From positions 147,797-168,569 of the forward strand of contig NW_003129364.1 in the NCBI RefSeq assembly GCF_000003605.2: a stretch of DNA of 20,773 bases, in the 5' to 3' direction. Under the pieces are notes generated by a model. It had not been told where the DNA came from. It saw nothing but the letters and a program-made list of their open reading frames with translations, and did no database searches. Source of the DNA: Saccoglossus kowalevskii (taxonomy: Eukaryota > Hemichordata > Enteropneusta > Harrimaniidae). Positions 1 through 12,100 of this stretch are shown in pieces (position 1 is the first letter of the stretch; each line of letters opens with the position of its first letter). A program made the position numbers and the translations under genes.

Positions 1-20
1 ACCTGCGTCCCACCTGCCAT
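1..20 (-). CDS. possible first coding exon of a neighbouring minus-strand gene (cut by window edge)
   Basis: On the minus strand an ATG at 20-18 opens MAGGTQ, and the exon would end CGCAG|gt exactly at the window edge, a good-looking donor of which only gt is visible. The surrounding 130 bases are CpG-rich and carry a CRE palindrome about 100 bp upstream of the ATG, which fits a promoter and short first exon. Only six codons are visible, so the product is unknown and the call could be chance. Confidence 0.22.
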
Positions 21-59
21 TCGCAAAGGACGCCGGGAACCAGCGAACTTGTGACGTTG

Positions 60-240
60 CTCCTCCCCCGAGGATAGTATTCTCCGTTTTTCTACTGAAG
101 AGGGCGCAAAAAATGATGACGTCATGCCGATCTAAACTAAACCAGCAATACGTGTAAACGCTCCAGAGTTTTAAACCACGGCTAAGGATTATTGACCGAC
201 CTAGTTTAGGCTAGCCTTCTCCCCACGTGTAAACACCATA
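60..240 (-). promoter_or_regulatory. CpG-rich putative promoter with CRE
   Basis: TGACGTCA, the full CREB/ATF palindrome, lies at 117-124, next to a GAGGGCGC element at 100-107. CpG is much denser across 1-320 than in the AT-rich remainder. The ten-base word acgtgtaaac occurs twice (150-159 and 225-234). A promoter reading leftward out of the window is the simplest explanation; there is no clear TATA box. Confidence 0.35.
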
Positions 241-243
241 AGT

Positions 244-316
244 GCGACGTACACAACGCGTGTAAAATACATTGTTTATTCACATGAAATTCGAACACGC
301 GCTGCGCGACGACCAC
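244..316 (+). repeat. left arm of a 73-bp inverted repeat
   Basis: Positions 244-316 match the reverse complement of 1218-1290 at 68 of 73 bases, with no gaps. The match stops sharply at both ends. The arms are CpG-rich (core acacgcgctgcgcgacgacc) while most of the 901 bp between them is AT-rich. This looks like terminal inverted repeats of a non-autonomous DNA transposon, but no target-site duplication is evident, so an inverted duplication is also possible. Confidence 0.7.
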
Positions 317-1217
317 CGCGCTTTAACGTCTCCGTAGCTCTATGGTGTAGGTCAAACTGGTTCAACGCTATTATGCAGAGGTTTTTATTTGCAGACGTCT
401 CTCTCCTCGCACTATTACCAGACTGACACACTGTACAAGCGAGTGTGCGCATATAGATATCCAAGAGTGGGTGCGATTTCAATAAAGCCATTCATTCAAA
501 TATAATTAATCGACGCAGTCTAAAGAGCGTTTTGTAAGTGGTAAACCGGAAGCGTATATTTGCCTTCTTCAAAATTCACCCGAGTTGACGAATCGGCATT
601 TTAAATTTCTCACTTCAAAAATATATTACTGAAGTTTTGAAACAAACCTATCTACTATTTGTAATGCATATGCTGATTTTTTAAAGTGACATTCCATTCA
701 CACATTATTATACAGAAGTGTTTTTCCCACTGTAGAACTTACCTTAACAATCTATTTTTTTTTTTGGTTATAAATAAGTTGTGATTCAGAAGGCACTTAA
801 TAACTTGCTTTGATACGAATTATTTAATTATGACTCGGACTAATATATGTACCACGTGTGGATCTTGGTGTAATCGCTCGTTTTGAATCACATCACATCG
901 ATACAACTGACTGAGGGATTCCTGTCGACAGACAAAATCAACACTGTCTTCTCTTTTGTTAAACCACGCTCGGTTTGATATTATATTCCTACTTTGTATA
1001 ATTCATTGTGCTTTCAACTAGACCAGTTGATATTAATATTTACTGGGTTAGATTTCGCAAAAAAGACCCAGTGAACACTGCATTTCACAAATTAAGGTGG
1101 ATTAATACATTTGAAAACTAGTGTTTTAAGATATCCGTGGCGAATTACATGCTTAGTGTAGATCGCGAGTATTCGAACTAGTAATAAATTAAGGGTGAAA
1201 CATGTATTAAATGGACA
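317..1217. other. AT-rich interior between inverted-repeat arms
   Basis: No coding exon is supported. A short imperfect palindrome at 1042-1072 (actgggt ... acccagt, with gatttcgc inside) resembles the hairpin family seen at 16.98-17.16 kb. Confidence 0.5.
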
Positions 1218-1290
1218 GTGGTCGTCGCGCAGCGCGTGTGCGAATTTCATGTAAACAAACAATGTATTTTACACGCGTTGTATACATCGC
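1218..1290 (-). repeat. right arm of the 73-bp inverted repeat
   Basis: Reverse complement of 244-316 with five mismatches, four of them transitions. The whole unit would be 1,047 bp. The interior has no ORF resembling a transposase, so any mobility would depend on proteins supplied elsewhere. Confidence 0.7.
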
Positions 1291-4290
1291 CAGCGCTCTA
1301 AAACATTACATTTTCCTGCATTAACTTGGCAAAATATCACAAAAACTTAATTGAATAAATTCAGCACAAATAATCAAGTCGGTCGCTGTATTTGGCAAGT
1401 GTATTGCGTGATTTTATTCCAGAACCAACCTTGTTCGTCGAGTGTACAACGTTCAACTATACATACGCAAAACTTATTAACCAAATATTTCATTCAGATT
1501 TAGTACGTAAAACGTTTTATTAAACCGAATCTTAATCGGGTGACTTAAACATAACTGTGTTGACTGTCAGGGATTGGACTCTGACATCTGCCACATTTGA
1601 ATATGCACATGAATTGTACGCAAATCTGCCTTGTGCAGTGAAGATAAGTAGTGAATATTGAACTGTTCAGAGTTTTGGTATATAATGTGTTTTATTCTTT
1701 GAATATAAGAAGTTATAATGAATTTTTCAGGGCAGCTATTTCACTGTTTGCTGTGAGATATGGCGAGCAAAACCATGGCATAACTCTTATTACTTGCGAA
1801 AAGTAGCAACTGCGACACTGCCCTCACTGGCTATATTGTGATTCACTCAGCCAGTGTACATAGCTGATATCACGTCGTTCATGTAGCCTACCCAGTGTGC
1901 ATTGCGACCTCAATGTGTTCAAAACAGGAAGTCGGCTCATTCCACGCTGAGCAGTCAGGGCGAGTACATCAGTGCCCTGTATACAAACTATGCAACAACA
2001 AATGTCAAGATATTTTGACGATGATATTTAGTATAGAGAGAAGATTTATAAATGACACAGTATACGTTCTTCGGAAGCAACTTATTTATTCATTAATTCT
2101 CAGTCAAATGTTCTAGCATAGACCTGAAGAGTATACAAGACATTTGTCCTTAAAAAAAATCATAAAATAGACATGGAAACAAAATTCATGGGTGAAAAAG
2201 TTTAGTTTTTTTACAGAAAAATTGTTTTAGAATCTGTCGGGTATTTATTTAGTAAATAGTCATTCGTCCAATTTTATTACAGCCGTCGATGCTTGTTTGA
2301 TTAAAAATAAAATATGGCCATTACTGCAAAGAATATACAGAATCAGTATAAAATTTACATAAACCAGTGTATAAATAAATGCCTTGCAATCTTGAAAATA
2401 ACCCCCACATATCCGTACAAATACCACCCCCTTGCAGTAACATACTACAAATACATTGACACACTGCCCTCTATTGGATGGATTTAAATAATGTCAAATA
2501 ACTAGCGATAGATTGGTACACTTTGAAGATAGCGGGAAACGATGTGATTATCAGGAGAGCGCTGCAAAATATGCCCAAACGCAAATGCAGTACCGCGATT
2601 GTATCGTCCAACGTGTAGCAGGACAATGCAATACCATTGTCTGGTGACGTCTGTGACACATTCGAACACGTCCGTAAAGATTTTTACAGATGGTTATATT
2701 TTTTTCCACTGCTAGTAGATGTATAATATTGTCGCTCATTTTCTTTTCCGAGCTATGATTTAATTTTGGGGTAATATTGCATTGGAATGGAAACTAGGTG
2801 ATTGCCACCCACTCAAAGAGTCAAATTAAGTGAAATGGTAACTGAAGTATGGAAATTAAGCTCCATATAATGCATTGAAGACTTGAACAAGGGGTAACCG
2901 GAGCAACAACTATTCTCATAATGCACCAGAAATGAAAGAACGTTGTTTTGTGACAGAAATGTTAAGTAAACTGCATCGAGACATGAAATAATTATCACTC
3001 AGTTGCAGGGACTGATGATGATGAGCTTTGCCCAAATATGGAAAATGATGAAACATAGCATTGAAGAGCTTAAGCTTCCATGTGATTCAATTTTTCCCAG
3101 GTACACACATCTAGTATAATGATAATCAAATGAAAAACAGGACCTTGTTAAAGAATTAGTACTGGAAATATCTTGTTTTATGATGTTTATCATTATTGAC
3201 AGTGTACACTCCACTCCATACATGATTCTCTCTTCAGGCTGGTAAAGAACCCCTCAGCAACAATAGTTTCATAACTTAGAGACCCCCTAGCTTGATAATA
3301 AAACACAAATATGATAGGAAAAACAGAAAGAGAACATGAATAACAAAAATTAACACTTTCAATAATAATTCCATGTAAATTTCTACAAATGCATTTTATG
3401 TAAAATAGACTCCAAGGTAATGGTATAAAATACAAAAAAAATGATAGAAGAAAACAAATGTATACTGATAACAAAGAGGGTTGGGTAATTAATCTTTGCT
3501 ACATTGCCACCTTAATTGAATCAATTTGTAATATACGTTTGTTATGTTTTAAAAACTACAGCACCCTCTTTAGGATCTGAATTTTGTTATTTATATGTAT
3601 AATGACAACTGTTGCTCCTCACACCAATATTAGAGTACATCAAATATGCAAAAAACTTGTAAAACCATTACAAGACTAAACAATAACATTAGCTATTATC
3701 CTGCTATTAGCATAGCTACAATAGTTTGGGCATTTTTCCCCAAAATCTCACTTCACATTATTCAGAAATTCAATTATACAGCATAATTTTCTATTTTATT
3801 TTTTCTAACATTCTTTGAATCTGTGTCTGTGAAAATCGCACTATATTCAATTTTCCCAGTCTCTCCCACTAAAAAAAAGCTTAAATTTTCCACAAAAATC
3901 AAGTAGACATTTTGCCATCATAAATACACATATAGCATAGCTCATTTAACTTTTTTTTAATAAAAATTACTGTGTTTTTTATTATAAATGACAAAAACAT
4001 GACTTAATTTCCCCTTTGACAGTCTCTTAGAATAAGGAAATAAAATTCCAACACAGTAAGCTATGTAACACTAATAATAGCAGTAATTGGATAAGAAGTA
4101 AGATAATAGACGCTGTTATGATATATAGATCCAGTTTTGGGAAACATTTCATGGAATTTTCAAAACTGGAGTCCCATCACCCACAATTTTACATCAAGAA
4201 AAAGCTTCAAAGAATACTTTTATTTTTTTCAAAAATTTGTACAAATTCTTTTTTTTTCTACCTACGTTGTATGCATAAATAAAAGATAAC
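1291..4290. other. intergenic AT-rich DNA, no supported gene
   Basis: Several 60-95 codon frames exist on both strands, but their number and length are what chance gives at this AT content, and none shows a family motif or paired splice sites. A CpG-richer island at about 2500-2680 has a plus-strand frame containing MPKRKCSTAIVSSNV that is interrupted by TAG; it may be a decayed mobile-element ORF but is too short to call. Confidence 0.4.
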
Positions 4291-4384
4291 GGCCATCTTT
4301 AATGTACAGTTAAAATGGCTGCCTTGTTTTGCACTGGAAACAGCGCCCTCTAGCAGTGATAAAATTTACAAAATGGCTGCCTTG
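4291..4384. promoter_or_regulatory. cluster of YY1-like motifs with a CTCF-like motif
   Basis: Three AA(A/G)ATGGC-type words (4291-4299 minus, 4312-4319 plus, 4370-4377 plus) resemble the YY1 core. Two sit in a 15-base identical word (aaaatggctgccttg) repeated 58 bp apart. Between them 4342-4356 on the minus strand (CTGCTAGAGGGCGCT) matches 13 of 15 positions of the CTCF core consensus. Binding is inferred, not shown. Confidence 0.35.
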
Positions 4385-4749
4385 ATGGAAGAAGGGTGTA
4401 AGTTGCATCTTCTGGACATTCTTCATGAAACGACTTTGAATTACGCTAAAGTGCACGATGATCTTGATCTACGCTGTTCCTTTCCTAAAAATAATTATCA
4501 AAGCCGAGTATTAAGCCAGATTTAGCAAATTATAGTTAAGCTGACTAATACAGGATTGAGGAGACAAAAACAGGTATTGTGTTTAGAAAGTTTTTAAGGG
4601 AAGCTTCCGTCTACACACTATTTTGGCTTCATAAAATTGAAGGAATTAGTGTTTCTAAACTAAGATCGCTTCAGACAGAAGATGAGAATGTCAAAATAAA
4701 GAACTTAAAAAACAACATAATTAGTTTTGTAAAGGACATCAATTTATAG
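4373..4749 (+). CDS. weak candidate small two-exon plus-strand gene
   Basis: The second repeated ATGGC word is itself an ATG (4373). Read through, it gives 50 codons to TAG at 4525. If spliced at GAAGG|gtgtaag (exon end 4395) to ctgactaatacag|G (4554), MAALMEEG joins in frame to EETKTGIVFRKFLREASVYT and continues to TAG at 4747-4749, about 73 residues. A strong gtaagt donor two bases later pairs in frame with the acceptor at 4574. I recognise no domain, and frames of this length are expected by chance here, so this is a lead, not a gene call. Confidence 0.2.
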
Positions 4750-4757
4750 ACCAAGCC

Positions 4758-4792
4758 ACTTGACAAACAAAGTATTATACTATTTGTCAAGT
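4758..4792. repeat. 10-bp stem hairpin
   Basis: acttgacaaa (4758-4767) and tttgtcaagt (4783-4792) are perfect reverse complements with a 15-nt loop. It lies just past the stop of the weak plus-strand candidate. The role is unknown. Confidence 0.5.
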
Positions 4793-5599
4793 ATAACAAT
4801 CTCTGTGAGTTAAATTGACCAATATCATCACCTTTGCCACCAAATAACATAAAGTGACCATTTTTTTAATTACAATTATATCTACATTAGGTCAAAAAAC
4901 ACGTCTATTTTTCCTTTTAATTTTGTTTGAGTTTTATTTCCTACGCCATTACTTTGCATTTTAAACTCCATCTACAGAGAAATAAATTGCACTTTGATAT
5001 ACATGAATTTGACATATTTTTTTTAATACAATTATTCATGAACTATAAAAAATTGAAAACATAATTTTCTCCAAAACACATGGAGAATTTGTATGATCAA
5101 CCTCTTTAATGGCTTTGTCTTTGTAAAAGCAATCTGAATCATAAAATCCCCTTTACAAGTATATCCAGTAAATAAGACATTGAAGGAATGTTCCAAAATA
5201 CATTATTGTGATAAAGCAGCTGTTTATTTGTTTAAGACTGACAGTTGCAGTTTTCGAACACTCAAAACATGAGAAATGCAAACATTTTTGTGTTAACTAT
5301 CAACAATCTTATGATTATTATCACCTGCATTATCCACTCTATAGCTAAAAACTTATACATCACCATGGTAAATTCTGTTTGATAGCTGGGTTTTGTTTTT
5401 AGACACTAATTTTGAACACACCTCATGAAATATATCACAATCATTTATTTTACAGAACTGTTTATCTACATTTCTCAAGTTGATTACTGAATCCATAAAT
5501 CCATACCACTGTTGAGTCAAATCACATTCTCTGCATGTAAGTTTTTTAAAATTTGATAGTTTTGAAATCTGTGTCAGCATGGAAACTGCAACTGCATCA

Positions 5600-6004
5600 G
5601 AAAACTTTCACACTGAGTGTACAACTGATTTATTACCATAATCTCTCCACAAAACTGATTGAATTTTGAAGCGAGATGAAAACAAAAGTTATATAAATGT
5701 ACAAGCTACATTTGGAAAGAAGAGGCAATATTCGAGTATGGCGATAAAAGCGTTAATTATTATTAAAAAGAATAGTAACAATAATAATGGCAGATCATAT
5801 TTTAAAGTTATTGTCATCAATGAATAATGATAGAGATTTTTGAAGTCAATGGAAGTGAAAGCTACATAAAAAAGATCTGTGCAGATGAGTTGACGAGATT
5901 TGCAGTAGGCTCTACTCTATATGTAATGCAGACAGGAGACAGAAAGCTGCTGATGAAGCTAGTTTCCAGGGCAACAAGGCATTGCTTCCAACCTGTTTCA
6001 ATGA
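5600..6004 (-). other. PPP1R9A/SAMD14-like: probable 3' UTR with AATAAA signal
   Basis: After the TAG at 6007-6005 there is no further spliced coding signal. The first AATAAA on the minus strand is at 5634-5629 (TTTATT on the plus strand), giving a 3' UTR of about 400 nt if used. Further AATAAA copies lie at 5449-5444 and near 5227, so a longer 3' end is possible. Transcript data are needed to place the cleavage site. Confidence 0.45.
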
Positions 6005-6163
6005 CTAACCAGTCAGTTTCTTCTTCGCAGCCTTTTTTTGTTGTTTCTCTTGAGCTTTGAGTTCCTTCTCTCTCTGTTTTCTTTCTTTTTCACATAGAAC
6101 ACGCATTTCTTTTATCTTTTTCTTAAAGAAAGCTAAGTCATTCTTATTCGTTACCCCCAACGT
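6005..6163 (-). CDS. PPP1R9A/SAMD14-like: neurabin/SAMD14-like last exon: end of SAM and Lys/Glu coiled coil
   Basis: Acceptor ggtttctcatttcag|ACGTTG opens the last coding exon in phase 0; it runs 52 codons to TAG. TLGVTNKNDLAFFKKKIKEM completes the SAM domain (the LG-V/M-T and long final helix pattern), and RVLCEKERKQREKELKAQEK plus QQKKAAKKKLTG form a highly charged helical tail. The KKKIKEM-then-EKER-K-xxEK arrangement is the neurabin/SAMD14 C-terminal signature as I remember it. The stop fixes the C-terminus. Confidence 0.93.
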   Translation of the reverse strand, partial: TLGVTNKNDLAFFKKKIKEMRVLCEKERKQREKELKAQEKQQKKAAKKKLTG

Positions 6164-9100
6164 CTGAAATGAGAAACCGTTATAAATAACATCATTCAAT
6201 TGTGGAGACACATTAAATCAATACATGTCGAAATTTTCTTCCCCATTATTAAAACAAACACAACCTGCAATGAACTTCCCTTGCAACCTTTGATAATACA
6301 CACTTGGCAGAGGAACAGAATGTCCACATTTCTCCCTCTGTCAAGTGTGAAGTTATGGTATTGGACTAGTAACGTCCCAGATGAAGATTTGAACAATGTC
6401 ACTGTTGCCCCCCCCCCCCCAGATTTTTTTATCAGAAACATGTTTGAGATTACATGTCACGGGTGTGTGACCATTGTCCTATCTTTGTGGCAATATAATT
6501 TGCTATCATTGTGTTAACCAGACTCAGTCAAAACACTAGCATCTGCAACTCTCAGTACCAGGTAATTGCATCTTAGTCATTGGTTTTGACTGTCCCATTC
6601 AGGTCTTTTTATTGATTCACAACAGGTATACATCAATCCCTTAAAGTTAAGATGAAAACTCCGGACCTATTAATGAAGAGGCTTTGGTCAAAGGTTGGTT
6701 CTCATTTCCATTATTTATCTTCTGTTTTACAGGATGTGATGAGACATAGCAATACTTTTACTTAACCCAACACACATTTACTTTACTGGTAAATGCTTAT
6801 TTACCATTTTCCCATCACACTGGCATCTCATGATATCATCACATAATTTAACACACCATCAGTGACTGAAATAAAAGATTTTCCCAGCATGCACAGTGAT
6901 GTATCAAATATTGTAGATAAACTTTATTTGTAAAATGTGTTAATTCATTGTCACCAGACCAAGCAACATCAATTTGTGTTTTTCTAAGACCATGTTGTCT
7001 TGTATGGGTCTTCTATATGTCAGCAAAACACAAACATAAAGAAATTAATTTTTAATAGTTTTTAGTATTTTTTCAACCATGGAATCTATTTGTATTTCAC
7101 AATACATTGACTCAAATTTTTAAAATGTCTTGCATGCACAGTGTACACATTAGGTTTCAGGCCTGTATACACAGACTGAAAAAAACATGCACAGTGTGGA
7201 GTATGTACACAGGGATTTTAAACTTCAACAACACCATCAAATACTACCATCACGGCGAAATTGACAGGGTATGCAAAAGCAATAGTGTGTGTAAAATGCT
7301 TCCGTTTTTTAAACTGGGTTTTTACATTTCATATTGAGCTTACACACCTTAAGTTTGGCACCATCTAATTGCAGTAACTGAATACCATTAATATTATTAC
7401 TCTGGAATGCGGGCATATGCTGCTCTTGTTCATGAAGCATCAGCCATTGAAGTACATTTGTATTCTGCCATTCTGTGATAGGACGACTTTGAACGTGATG
7501 GGGCTTGATGGAAGTATCACCCTGAAATGAAACAAAACTTTAAACTTTAGATATTAGAAGCATCAATAATTTATGTGGTAGAGTATTTAATATTTGTACG
7601 AGGGATGAGATTTTAGCTAAAATTAGTAAAAACAGATGTTTAGGGATAGGATGCATTATATACCACACCAGCTGAGAGTTATTTTAGTTTAAAACTTTGC
7701 ACATTTTTAGATATTTTTCAATAATTTCCTTGTTAATGCTAAACCAGACAAACACAAATTACTATCTTATACAGGTAATGATTAAAATTTGGAAACAAAA
7801 TGAAAAAAAAACAAACAAAAAACTACTGGTACACAGGTTTACTCTGGGATAGGTGACTAACATTACCATACTTGACTTGATTGACCAAATGAACATGAAA
7901 ACATAGATTTTGGAAATAGTTATTTAGATCAGAATGGTACAACATCTAACATTATGTTAGTTTATCAATGTTTAGCTCTCAGACAACATACCACCGTCCT
8001 AACTGCAGTAATTGTATAACTTCCTTTCTGTGATTTCCCTTTACCATATCCACCCATTTCACTTACTGGCATAGCACCGTAAGAATCGTCAGCTATCTGA
8101 GACTGGTGTGCCATCGAACCTGAGGTAGAAATTAAAACTGGTGCACCTGCATGAGACAAAGAAAACAATAAATAAACAGTCAATAAACAAACAGTCTACC
8201 GTAAAACCTGTATTAGAAGTCACATCCATTCTTTTTGAACAATTGAGACCCAAATATTCACCATTTCTTATTTGTGTAGATGCTCTAATAGAAGCCTCAT
8301 CCCCTCCGTTGCATTGTACCATTTTAATAGAAGTCGCGGCTTCTAGTACAGATTTTACAGTCCAATAATCAACAATGAACAGTCCAAAAAACAAATAATC
8401 CAATAAAAAAAAAATAGATATACAAATCAGCTACATACTATATACTATAAACAATTCAATCTTCGTCAATTTGAACGTGCTTGTGATGAAATTATATCGC
8501 AAAAAAATAACTGGATCTCTGTCGTAAGAACTCTAGCATAATCTATATTTTTACAATATATCATGATCGCATGAACCAGAACTATGTATAAATGTGTCTC
8601 GCTTAAACCTAAAACACTAGCATGATCATCAGAGCTGTGCATGTGCATGGGAAAGGTTCACATAACAGATATTCTATGAAGCAAATTGCTAATTACAGAC
8701 AAGTTAGTGATTTCAAATAATTATGCCAAGGTTTTTGTGACAAGGTATTGTAGGTAATGCCTATTTTCCTATGTTCTGAATGCGAATAACATGTAGTGTG
8801 TGATAAATCAGAGAACAGATGAGTAATAGGGCATGCATATGTGTAGTTTTCAAAGATTAGCTTTCTATCCACATGTGTAAGCTTCTTTCATTTCACAAAA
8901 GACTCCCATATGTTAATTTTATGGGGCACAGAAAATGATGAAATATTGCAGCAGACAGTCGCAGTGACTTTCAACGAATTTACTTCTTCAAACCTTCAAT
9001 TTGAGAAAATTCAGTGGTTCACTTTCTTCCTTTTTTTTATATTGTGATCTAACAAAAAAGACGTGCTTTACCTTTGTCTGGTTTCATGTGGATCGCTGTA

Positions 9101-12100
9101 GGAATTTCAGACTGATGTGGTGAACCACCTTCTTTCATTACAGATGCATTAGAAGGACTGGTTGGAGTGGCTTCTAATGACCGAGATGATACAAGTGTCA
9201 CTCCTGCACCACTGCTGGTTGATGAGGAAGGAGACTGTAACCGTAGTAACGGCATTGCAGGAGGCATAGTTGGTGATGTGCCGATTGAGCCAACCGGTGA
9301 TGATCTGTCTGAGGAAGTATCTTCTAAATAATCTCTGCAGCAAACAAAATGTTAAATTGTTTTCATGTTATACAAAGCACTGCAATTGTGAACAATTTAA
9401 GTTTCAGTACACCTGCTGAGAAACAAGACATTTGAACATATATTGCAGAGACTTTCCATAATGTCTCAAGGCAAGTATGAATGGTGTAAATTTCTCTATT
9501 AAAACTACCAGAACAGAAATAACAATATACCCAACGGACATCAAAATTCATAAATTTTAAAAGAATTTCACAAATCTAAAAACACAAAACAAACAAACAA
9601 ACAAACAACTGGCAACCAAACCTCAAGTACAAACAAGGTGAAATCAATGAGTGAAAGATATTTGAATCTGTGGCAACCACAATATATCAAATCATTAAAA
9701 ACTCTCATGCCTTCAAGGATAACAGTGTTACCATATTTACATACAAAGCTCAGTATATCAACTTTTTTTTGGCCTTTGAAATATTGAGTTCTCTAGAAAA
9801 CCCTTGGTTTAATAAGTTTGGAATAGAGAAACCAATCTCATTCTAAGAATTCTTCATGTCCTGGCATAGTTGATGATCTAGGGAATGTATACCCCATAGG
9901 TCAGGGAGAGTGAGATATTTTGTCAAAGTCTTTTAGACAGCCATCAAATTGAAGATGAAGGTCTAGGTATGAAGCAGATTTAATAGATTTAGTAGTCTTA
10001 TTAATCTCATTGCAATATAATCACCACATTTAGGATTGCTTACTGATGAATTTATATACAGTCAGGCATTGCATATCACTTTATTATGACTAACTTTTAT
10101 TGTTAAGTTTGAATTGATAACACTGGAACTATTTGCGGGAGGTGGAGGAGTAATCTGCTCTGCCCTATACAGTAGGTATGTATTGTATAGGACGATGATA
10201 TTCACGCCAATCATAGTTAGAAATATACTGTAATTTCTCAAAGCCATTCAAAGAAAAAGCACCTCAGATACAATATGAGAATGGAATAGTACAAGTGAAC
10301 CTACATGGTGATTATAATCAAATGACCACCTACATGACAGCGATATCGAGAACCACAAGACTTTTTGTCCCTCAATTATTGTGTCAGTTCTTTCTGGTCT
10401 GACAATTTTCCCATGGTAACAGCAAACATGATGAAGAGAGAGAGAGAATAGAACACTATTTGACGAGGCAAAAACAAGTATTGTAGCTCTCTCATTTTCA
10501 ATTTGATCTCAGTGACCAGTAACAAAGTTTATTGTAGCAATTCCAATGTAAAATTCACACCTTGTATGTAAACAATGTTTATAACCAACTAGACAGCATA
10601 TTGACAAGGACAAATCAAGGATAAGAACCCAGGATGGAATACATACACAAAGTATATACATTTCAAACATGACTGTATTAGCACAGAAGCTTCTGAGAAG
10701 TGATGTCAGATATACAAATCTGGATTTGGTGCAAAGTGCTCTTCTGACCTACACACACAGGAATCACAAAGTACACCAAGAGAAACAGTCCACAACAAGA
10801 AGATACTCATGCAAGAATGAACAGCTTTAGAGCTGAAAGGGTGAGATAAAAGAAGACATCTTCTGGCGAATGGACAGATATTATTTTAAAATAATCCAAC
10901 AGAGAAAAATCACACTGTAATAAAACTGCAAAGAAAGTGAATTTGAGATGAATAAGTGATAAGTGCTCTAAAACTCTGCTTAAACAGGTGATGAGGCATG
11001 CAATGAAGTAATCGCTATGGAAACTAACCTCCGTCTCCACGGGTTGTAGCTTTGAGATGAGGAAAAAAGAGGAGAGAAAAGTGGCATGTTAGAAAAAAAC
11101 ATGGATGACAGGAATGATGTTGACTCATATTCAGAGACCGCATCAGAAGCTGGCGGGTTGCCTCAAATAAATATATCAGAAAAATATGAAAAAAATTATA
11201 ATAATGAATTGAAGGGAGAACAGTGTAACAACATGCACAGTGAGGGACTGAGAAACAATGAACACAAGTCACAGATCAGTCAGCAATGGTGACCTTTGAA
11301 CCAGACCTCTATATAAGTTAGAAAATTATAGTTATTTTAAACTGACAAAAATATGAATTTATTAAGTTTGTGATTAAAGTGGCAATGTTTTCTGTCATTT
11401 CATTGATAAACTAGTTTCAGTCTGCTTTTTGTGCTAAGTGCGATATTTAACTTAGTGAAATTACAAAAGCAATGATTATGAGAACCGGTCATCAAGAACT
11501 ACTTACATGTATAGGTAATATACTCATTTTGAAAACTGTCAACTCATTTTCACAGTAATCATTTGTTTCATATCGTCATTTTGCATTATTTCATATTTTA
11601 CTGTACACAAATTATTAATATCTGTATATTTTGTTTCCTGTTTATTATCATTTATGTTCAAATTTGACATACCACCTAAATATCACGCCTATAATAGTTT
11701 GGTTTGAGTAAAAATTGCAATGCTCATTTAGCAATATTTTTTGCTTTTTAACAATCAACAAATACTGACGCTATGCAAATGTGCATTGGTCAAAGGTCAC
11801 CACTGCAAAAGCAAACAAACATAATTTTGTATACTAACAAAATTCACAAAATTGATACTTCATATCAACCACTGCACCACTTTCAACACGTATACACACA
11901 CATATCATGTAATGGCAATGGTCCCTCCAGAGTTAATGCTGCACACCCCTTTCTATTATAATTGTGACACCAACATTATAGTTTTTTTAGATTTGAAATT
12001 ATACCTAACTGCTTGATGGAATCATGATTCTTAGTAAAATACATTGAGTACTGAGGTAAATCTTGAAGTAAACTAATTCAAACTGGATGGGCTACAAATC

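Noticed and set aside
276-491. 71-codon minus-strand frame at the inverted repeat
   Set aside because: It partly translates the left repeat arm and lacks any domain.
2500-2740. Plus-strand frame with MPKRKCSTAIVSSNV and overlapping minus frames
   Set aside because: Interrupted by an in-frame TAG, only about 33 and 36 codons on each side, and no transposase or zinc-finger pattern follows.
5000-5170. Two overlapping minus-strand frames with an acceptor-like ttatgattcag
   Set aside because: Two frames are open at once, there is no donor or upstream partner, and no homology was recognised.
5353-5608. 85-codon minus-strand frame (contains KLTCRECDLTQQWYGFMDSV) downstream of the gene's stop
   Set aside because: Looks protein-like by eye, but there is no clear donor, no recognised domain, and frames this long are expected by chance at this AT content. 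It probably lies in or past the 3' UTR.
8089-8403. 104-codon minus-strand frame across exon g and its upstream intron
   Set aside because: It reads exon g in a different frame; exon g's phase-consistent frame is the one that joins the neighbouring exons.
11086-11292. 68-codon plus-strand frame rich in Asn/Glu
   Set aside because: It is antisense to the pyrimidine tract and alternative exon of the minus-strand gene and has no splice context or homology.
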